A stretch of DNA of 64,000 nucleotides from Atherix ibis (taxonomy: Eukaryota; Arthropoda; Insecta; Diptera; Athericidae), in assembly GCA_958298945.1 (NCBI GenBank), contig OY282609.1:56082220-56146219 (forward strand), written 5' to 3'. Position numbers and translations under genes: made by a program. The notes below the pieces were generated by a model. That model was given only the letters and a program-made list of their open reading frames with translations, was not told the DNA's origin and searched no databases. How positions within the stretch are numbered: position 1 is the first letter of the stretch; every line of letters begins with the position of its first letter. Positions 57,721-64,000 of the stretch are shown piece by piece.

Positions 57721-59387
57721 ATCACATTCAAATATTTTTTTTTCCCAAAGTATCCCCCAAATCAATATTAATAAGGAATAAAATATTCTCTTGACTCGTA
57801 CAAGATAATTTTATCTAATCCCCTATTCTGTAAAATAAAAATTTTTTGAGAAGAAATAAAAAGTAAAGAAACCACCACAAAGGATATTTTAAAATTAATT
57901 TTCCTTTTAGAAATTATCCTTGAAAACATTTTTTTTTTTACTTTTAAATTGTCTTGACTACTTTTTAAAATATATGGGGACTTTTTATAGTCCTTAATTC
58001 AAATTGAAAAGTTATTTAGGCCCTCGTTTCAGGTGTATATATATTGTAACTGAAAATTTGGTGGCTCTTAAAGTTGGCACTCTCGTACAATATTTTCTAA
58101 TTTAATTTTACTCCATAATATATTTTATAGTAAGTTTTTTCTCTTTCATTCATAAGAAAAAAAATTCTTCTTCTCCCCTAATTTAATAAAAATTGAATTT
58201 ATTTAAGCATAATTTATATTTTATTATTTTTTTTGTAAAAAAAACATCGTATTTCCAAGATTTCTTTCAAATAGAAATAAACGTAAATATTATACGAAAT
58301 TTCTCTCACAAAATTTATTTTTAATTATCCTTTCAGTCATTATAGATGACTAAGGACAAATCAAAGAATTAGGGTAAAAATCTAATTTACCCTTTAAAAA
58401 ATAAATAACATTAAAAAAATTATATTTTTGAATGAATTTGCACAAATTCTATTATTTTCTTATCAAACTGACCCATATTTTTATATTTTAATACTAGCAC
58501 GATACTATGGCACGTCATGTACACAATCCACACGATTATTGTATGCATATTCTTATTTTTATAGTCAACATTTTAATAGTCATAATCAACATTTTTACAT
58601 AAAATTCATATGACATTATTAATGAAATTTAAAGATTTAACCGCTATTTAAAATAAGGTCATTTAACCTTAGCCACGTACATTTAAAAAAAAATTACTTT
58701 CAGTAGACTTCACCAATTTATCAATATTTAAATTAAATTTTAAAAAAATTATCTTCGAATATTTCCTGTTAAATATTCCTCAGTTATTTGGTTTTAGAGA
58801 ATTTTTAGGGAAATTTGGAAAATAGAAGAAAATTCTTTACTCTCGAAAATGAAAAGAAAACAAAAACTTTTTTTTCACAAATTCAGGTTTTGAATCAATT
58901 AACAAATTTGAACTTTGTGATACTTTATTTTTCAGTTGCATAATATTCAGCTAATAAAAAAATTAATAAATAAAAAATATCCAAAAAATAACCTTGTCTA
59001 TATATTCAGAAAATAATATAATAATTGTGTATATAAGCGACTATTCTTTACTAATTTCTTACCAATGTTTTTGCTAACCCCAAGAAAAAATTAGGCTCAC
59101 TAAAAATTGACTTTTTTTACATAAATCACTTGCGCTAAAGGAATTATGAATGTCCTTATAATATTATGGTACATGGCGCATGTGGAAAGTATTGGGAGGG
59201 AGATATTTAGGTGCACTTTGCTCTTAACTAGCAAAACTAAAAAAAAAATACAAAATTTTAGGTCTTTTCTATCAGAATTCTTTTTTTGATGTGTCCGTAT
59301 TTGCAATTCTCACAGATATGCGTCTTTTTTTAGGGAAGGTGTGAGGAGGCAGTTTTATAGTGCAATTTTTTATTATGGAGAGAAAAG
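57721..59387. other. AT-rich DNA, no gene seen
   Basis: AT-rich filler with homopolymers and no recognisable gene or transposon end. Confidence 0.4.
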
Positions 59388-60231
59388 AATAAACGAATTT
59401 TGAATTTCCGCGGGTTACGTATATTCGATTTCCGATTTTTTGTGGCATTATACTGGAAGTCATTTCTCCCACTTATGCCGGCAAGTTCGGCTATTTTGAA
59501 TGTTCAGTTAATTTTTGACAGCTGCTTTGCTTGCACGTGTTTTAACTCGTCTTCGATTTTTGCCCATTCCAAAAAATGGATCAAAGAATTTGTATCAAAT
59601 TTTGTGTGAAAAATCAAATTAATTGCGCGGACGCATTCCAAATGTTGACTGTGGCTTGGAGCGAAGCAACGTTTATTGGTGGTACAAAATGTTCTTAGAG
59701 GTCCGAGAAGATGTGAACGACGAAAAGCGTGCCGGGGCGTGTGGACGACAGTTTTCTTCGATTACAGGGGCGTGGTGAAACATGAGTTCTTGCCACATGG
59801 TAGAACGGTCAATAAGGAATATTACCTGCAAGTTATGTGCAAGTTGCGTGAAGCAATCCGCCAGAAAGGCCCGGATTTGTGGAAGAACAAAAATTGGTTT
59901 TTGCACCATGATAACGCCCCTGATCACGCATCATTGCTTGTGCGCGAATTTTTGGCCAAAAACAATACACTAATTATGCCGCAACTACCGTATTCCCCAG
60001 ACCTCACCCCCGGGGAGTTTCTCTTGTTCCCGAAACTGAAGAGCCCCATGAAATGACGACGCTACGCTACGATTGAGCAGATAAAGACGGCATCGAAGGA
60101 GGAGCTGAACAAGATCACAAGTGTATAATATATGGTGGGGATTACTTTGAAGGGGACAAAATAGATATTCATAAATAAATAAATAATTTTTGAAAAAACA
60201 CAAAATTCGCGATACTTGTTGAACAGACCTT
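59388..60231 (+). mobile_element. GTC-family mariner, copy D (5'-truncated, deleted)
   Basis: The 5' TIR is missing. The leader begins ACGAATTTTGAATTTCCGCG, and the 3' TIR ends ACTTGTTGAACAGACCTTG before TA. ATG 59,576 opens MDQRICIKFCVKNQINCADA, and the frame soon shifts. DVNDEKRAG is joined to TVFFDYRGVVKHEFL, so the centre including the first Asp is deleted, with its left edge at the same GTGCCGG as in copy C. A frame to 60,056 then runs through WFLHHDNAPDHASLLV (second Asp) and PYSPDLTPGEFLLF, where PCDFF has become PGEFL and the third Asp is Glu. It is inactive. Confidence 0.86.
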
Positions 60232-60233
60232 GT

Positions 60234-60600
60234 AGATGTTGATTATAATGATTTGGGAAAACCGTGTAACGCAGAGCATTCCACATTCGGATTAAACGGC
60301 TAAAAAAAGTATCTCTGTGTCTTAGAGTACGTCCGAAAAGTGGATTCAGGGTAAACCGATATGCATTCTTGAAATGGGTATTGCAGTGAAAATAATTACA
60401 GAGGTGGAATACAAGTAGCCAATTCACTGGAACACTGTTTATGGAAAATGCGATAAAATAAGGAAAGACAGTAGGCATTACGTCGCCCATACATGGGAAT
60501 TATATTCCAGCTTGGGGCGAATATATGCCTTGTATATACTGGATAGATCAGGTGGAATGAAAAATTTTGCAGCATTTTTGGTAATATTAAATATATATGA
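60234..60600 (-). pseudogene. LINE C-terminal tail fossil
   Basis: The minus strand reads NPLFGRTLRHRDTFFSRLIR followed by MWNALRYTVFPNHYNQHLQG. This matches the R-HR-x-SFF-x-R-x-IRLWNSLP-x-EVFP-x2-Y pattern at the end of many LINE second ORFs. The preceding segment with NYFHCNTHFKNAYRF is consistent. It abuts the 3' TA of GTC copy D. No continuation was found left of that mariner, so nesting cannot be shown. Confidence 0.6.
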
Positions 60601-61047
60601 GGCCATTGCAATGGAAAATTTCATTAACACATATACCAAGAATGGAAAGTTTTTCGCTTTCAGTTATGCAAATGCCATTTATGGATATTGGCCGGAGATT
60701 TCTGTATTTTGGAAGTATTAAATTCTACTCTGCTCTTCAAATCCCATAGTAATATAGTTAAATCTAGAATAGCACCCAATAGGATTACTCTCGATCCTAG
60801 CTAATGTTTTTCAGAAACTAATCCTAAAATGACTATATCCCATACTTAAATCAACCAACATAATCCTAGGCTATTATTTCTGCTTTAGAGCAAAGTTATC
60901 CAACAAATCACCGCATCGTAAATTATAACGCTTCCTCCTATAAAAGAAAATAGTCCTACTCAGTGTGTTTCAAGACATATCGCATACATTTGGCCGTGTC
61001 TGGCACTCTGGCTTACTCTAGAAGCTAAAATAATTTCTTCTCCCGAA
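60601..61047. other. no gene seen
   Basis: Sequence of intermediate GC, probably old repeat, without a readable protein motif. Confidence 0.35.
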
Positions 61048-61243
61048 GAACCCGGTAGCACAGCCATTAGCGTACTGGACTACCACCTCGTACGTTCGAA
61101 TCCCACTGAGGTATGGTCTTCCGCTAATTTCCAAAACCACTTTCCTTTCCATTTATAATTTAATTTCTTTATTCCGATATGCTTTGTTGCCAAATGTCCT
61201 TCAGTGGCGTAGTGCCTAGAATATATTTTCGAGCACTAATGTT
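61048..61243 (+). repeat. tRNA-like (SINE-type) repeat, interrupted
   Basis: GGTAGCACAGCCATTAGCGT resembles a pol III A box region, and GTTCGAATCC (61,096-61,105) is a perfect B box at tRNA-like spacing. The rest does not fold as a functional tRNA. The downstream part (GTTGCCAAATGTCCTTCAGT...) is shared with 17.87 kb, which suggests a tRNA-derived SINE. A mariner is inserted at its end, and the last bases (ACTTAAAATGATAAC) lie beyond it at 62,520-62,534. Confidence 0.5.
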
Positions 61244-61244
61244 A

Positions 61245-62518
61245 TTGGGTGTATAGCTTAAAAATGCGGGATTGACAACAGATGGCATAACTTTTACACG
61301 TGGTTTGTGTTAATAATAACTCATATGGCATTTTGGAGGTTAAACATCTGTCATTCATTCTCGATTAGTCATTGAACGAAATAGTGTAAACAACAAATTT
61401 TTTTTTTTGCTTCAAAAATGTCGAATTTTGTACCAAAAAAGTCCCATTTGCGGGAAGTGTTGATTTACTTCTTCAAGTGCAGCTGAAGCACATCGATTGC
61501 TCGCCGAAGCTTATCCTGAATATGTTCCATCGATTTCAACGTGCGAGAGATGGTTTGTGCTGTTCAGAAGTGGTGATTTTGACACGGAAGACAAAGAACG
61601 ACCAGGTCAGCCAAAAAAGTTTGAAGATGAAGATTTGGAGGCATTACTCGACGAAGACTGTTGTCGACCTCAAGAAAAAATTTCAAAATCATTGGGAGTC
61701 ACTCAAGCAGCCATTTCAAAACGTTTGAAAGCAGCAGGATTCATCCAAAAGCAAGGAAATTGGGTCCCATATGAATTGAAGCCGAGAGACGTTGAAAGGC
61801 GATTTTGCATGTCCGAAATGCTGCTTGAACGGAAGAAAAAGAAGTCGTTTTTTAATCGAATCATTACTGGCGACGAAAAATGAATTCATTACGACAACCC
61901 AAAGCGCAAAAAATCGTATGTAAAGCCCGGCCAACCAGCCAAATCAACGCCAAAGCCAAATATCCATGGCGCCAAGGTAATGCTCTGTATTTGGTGGGAT
62001 CAGAAGGATGAGATCTATTATAAGCTATTGAAATCGGGCCAGACAATTACAGGCGACCTCTACCGAACACAATTAATCCGTTTGTAGCGAGCATTGGCCG
62101 AAAAACGCCCGGAATATGCGACCAGACACGAAGCCATAATTTTCCATCATGACAATGCTCGTCCTCATGTTGCAAGACCGGTTAAAAATTATTTAGAAAA
62201 CAGTGGCTGGGAAGTTTTGCCTCACCCGCCTTATAGCCCAGACCTTGCCCCGTCCAACTACTATTTGTTTAGATCCATGCTAAACGCCCTCACCGGAATA
62301 CGCTTCACTTCAGAACAGGGCATCAAAAATTGGCTTGACTCATTCTTAGCCTCAAAACCGGAGCAGTTTTTTTGGCGCGGAATCCATATGTTGCCAGAAA
62401 GATGGGAAAAAGTAGTGGCTTCCGATGGACAATACTTTGAATAAAATATATTGACAATTTTTCAAAATAAACACTCAAAGTTTGCCAAAAATCCCGCATT
62501 TTTAAGTTATACACCCAA
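61245..62518 (+). mobile_element. mariner, mauritiana-related lineage
   Basis: The 1,274-bp element has ends TTGGGTGTATAGCTTAAAAA and TTTTTAAGTTATACACCCAA, flanked by TA (61243-61244 and 62519-62520). The insertion is confirmed by the related unfilled sequence at 17.93 kb, where AATGATACTTAAAATGATAA is continuous. Its ends and protein separate it from the three Mos1-like copies. Confidence 0.94.
61418..62444 (+). pseudogene. mauritiana-related transposase, inactivated
   Basis: ATG 61,418 opens MSNFVPKKSHLREVLIYFFK. A frameshift near 61,480 moves to the frame with LLAEAYPEYVPSISTCERWF, LGVTQAAISKRLKAAG, NWVPYELKPRDVERR and the first Asp (IITGDEK). That is followed by TGA at 61,880 where Trp is expected. 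The frame continues with PGQPAKSTPKPN and VMLCIWWDQKDEIYY to a TAG near 62,086. It then has the second Asp (FHHDNARPHVARP) and PYSPDLAPSNYYLF, in which the third catalytic Asp is Asn at the 34-residue spacing. It ends SDGQYFE-stop. One frameshift, two nonsense codons and a lost catalytic residue make it inactive. Confidence 0.92.
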
Positions 62519-62526
62519 TACTTAAA

Positions 62527-63060
62527 ATGATAACAACAAACAATTCCTTCTCTCTACTCACTACCCACTACCTGATCATACAATCATATCTCTCACAACG
62601 GAAAATATCCCCTGTATTCGCATATGTCCCTCAGGTTAGAATCTTGGCCCTTTCTTGTATAATATTTACAGTTCCGATATCTCTACATATCCTAACACTC
62701 CCGCTGCAACTTACGTAAATGACCCAACCGTATTAACTAGCAACGACAATCCTCACTCTGCTTCCAATATTTTACAAAACTATAGCAGTATAATTCTTAA
62801 AAAGAGTAAATGCGTTATTAAAGGACTATGTCTTGACAAAGTATTAAGCTAGAACCCACATACGAAACTCATACGACTTGAAGTGAACAGACGAAACAAA
62901 CAACTATTTAGACTGTTGGACTTACGTTCAGAGCTTTCAACTGTCCTAAAACCTATATGAATTTATGAGCTCGATTTCTGGGATACTCGTATAATGAGAA
63001 AAATAACTCTATCATATCACTCCAATTCTCTAAGATAATTAGCCCTAGTGATTCTGCCCA
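62527..63060 (+). pseudogene. Jockey-like LINE reverse transcriptase fossil
   Basis: Successive frames give HYLIIQSYLSQRK (compare LIKSYL-x-NR), VPQ then FLYNIYSSDISTYPNTPAAT (compare GVPQGS-x-LGPLLYNIYTSDI), the active-site box TYVNDPTVLTSN (YADD changed to YVND) and NPHSASNILQ. After that come NRRNKQLFRLLDLRSELS and TVLKPI-stop-IYELDFW, the KPIW-x-YG-x-ELWG thumb motif. The domain order is right for a single plus-strand copy with both ends truncated. At least two frame changes and stops are present. Confidence 0.68.
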
Positions 63061-63857
63061 ATAACACACCTTGTCGCTTGACACGGCAATGGTCACGAAA
63101 CTTATTAAGCTTTTCAAAGGTTGGCCTTATTAAGTCCAATTGGTGAAGTAGCATCAATGGATGTTAGCTTCTCCTTCATGTTTCACAACATTGTAGTGAA
63201 ACATTTAATAACAAATCTGCTTGATACCCGTAGTATTTGTAGATATTAAACTTATTACCAAAAACAAAAGTAGAACTACTTAATTTTGAAAAATAGAAAA
63301 AATTATTTTCCACAGCTAACTTTTAAACATAACAAAAAAGTACTTCATCTTAAATACGTTAAGTAAAAAATGTGATAGGTTAGCTCTTAAAAATTAATAC
63401 CTTTATGTACACTACAAAATTGGTTACTACATTCTAATTAAGACCTTTATTATCTGCAAAAACGTTTCAATAATGTAGACGCTAAATAAAACTTAGTCAA
63501 TAAATACGATTAATTTCTTATTATGTGTAGTTTAAAACTCTTACAATTCCAGTAGATTAAACCTACGAGTATTTTTGTATAATTCTTTGTTAAATAAACA
63601 TAAATAAATTCCTAATACTATAATAAACATATACAATGAATTCATTACGATAAGATAGGTGCAAATATATAAAGAAGTTAAACATTTAATGACCGATTAT
63701 AATCATAAATTAAATCATCGTTAATAGTGTAAAAAGTCTTATCTGAATAAAAACAATACACAATCTGCATAATTCTATATACACAAAAATAAATTATAAA
63801 ATACTTAATAAATTGTTAAATGATTATTATGATAAGAGAAATCACTTTTGAAAGAAA
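63061..63857. other. AT-rich DNA, likely intron
   Basis: AT-rich sequence leading into the splice acceptor at 63,881. No gene or repeat was recognised. Confidence 0.4.
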
Positions 63858-63881
63858 TTATTTATTTAATTATTATTACAG

Positions 63882-63985
63882 ACCTTGGACAATGCATACC
63901 AACACAAGTGTTGACGATGAAGCCCCCAAGGATCCTGGTATTTGTCAACCTAGCCATCAGGGATTCACAGAAAAAGATTTCGAAG
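63882..63985 (+). CDS. candidate host-gene exon (partial, function unknown)
   Basis: A T-rich tract ending TTATTATTACAG provides a 3' splice site at 63,881, and GAAG followed by GTATGT provides a consensus 5' splice site at 63,986. The 104-nt exon is open in two frames. The preferred one contains ATG at 63,892 and encodes 31 residues starting MHTNTSVDDEAPKDPG, acidic and polar, leaving phase 1 at the donor. It could be a first coding exon or an internal exon. Higher GC than the surroundings supports real coding sequence. I do not recognise the protein, and the rest of the gene lies to the right of the window. Confidence 0.55.
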
Positions 63986-64000
63986 GTATGTATGTATATA

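Noticed and set aside
60062..60490. 142-codon minus-strand frame as one gene
   Set aside because: Its right part is the LINE tail and its left part is antisense of the GTC mariner end, so it is a chance fusion across two elements.
61048..61120. A functional tRNA gene
   Set aside because: The B box is good, but acceptor and anticodon stems do not pair convincingly, and the unit continues into a dispersed repeat.

Overview
This is a very AT-rich piece of animal nuclear DNA, most likely from an insect. A higher fly is a guess from the transposon families and the intron style. It carries almost no host coding sequence. The only host-gene candidate is one short exon at the right edge (63,882-63,985), with a polypyrimidine-AG acceptor and a GTATGT donor. 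Most of the window would then be intron or intergenic DNA filled with transposons of different ages. No RNA gene, CRISPR array or operon is supported.

DNA transposons dominate. I find about fifteen mariner-type copies of eight to ten lineages, usually with terminal inverted repeats (TIRs) flanked by TA. They are: three Mos1/mauritiana-like copies (4.5, 13.4 and 29.6 kb); one related copy (61.2 kb); two Himar1/irritans-like copies (24.9 and 56.1 kb); one intact copy with an open 349-codon transposase (32.1 kb); five copies of a family here called 'GTC' after its GGTCTGTTCAAAAAG end (6.3, 24.0, 27.4, 54.9 and 59.4 kb); three cecropia-like copies (19.2, 34.4 and 44.2 kb); and one copy with GTGTCCCAA ends (16.6 kb). 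Fossils lie at 0.1 kb and perhaps 15 kb. Two further Tc1/mariner-superfamily fossils with an SDEAHF motif lie at 41.6-42.4 and 50.7-51.45 kb.

LINE fossils fill much of the rest. A GC-rich, 5'-truncated endonuclease/RT-type LINE with an intact YADD box lies at 11.9-13.03 kb. Jockey-like reverse-transcriptase pieces lie at 7.2, 16.1, 43.95-45.3 and 62.5-63.05 kb, and probably at 9.9 kb. RNase H, C-terminal or 3'-end pieces of I-like LINEs lie at 2.9, 10.0-10.6, 18.6-19.2, 51.8-52.3 and 60.2-60.6 kb.

Nesting gives a relative chronology. The 44.2 kb mariner sits inside a Jockey-like RT. The 61.2 kb mariner sits inside a repeat whose unfilled relative is at 17.9 kb. The 24.9 kb Himar-like copy sits in the TA that flanks an older mariner. 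From 35.5 to 41.6 kb and 45.3 to 50.7 kb the sequence is transposon-poor and AT-rich. The strip 36.7-40.0 kb has higher GC and may hold non-coding host elements.

I found no new multi-gene system. The most interesting items are the intact mariner, the repair-like scars (a duplicated 20-base word and a mariner patch inside another transposon), long near-perfect hairpins, and a roughly seven-fold excess of the 8-mer TACTCGTA.
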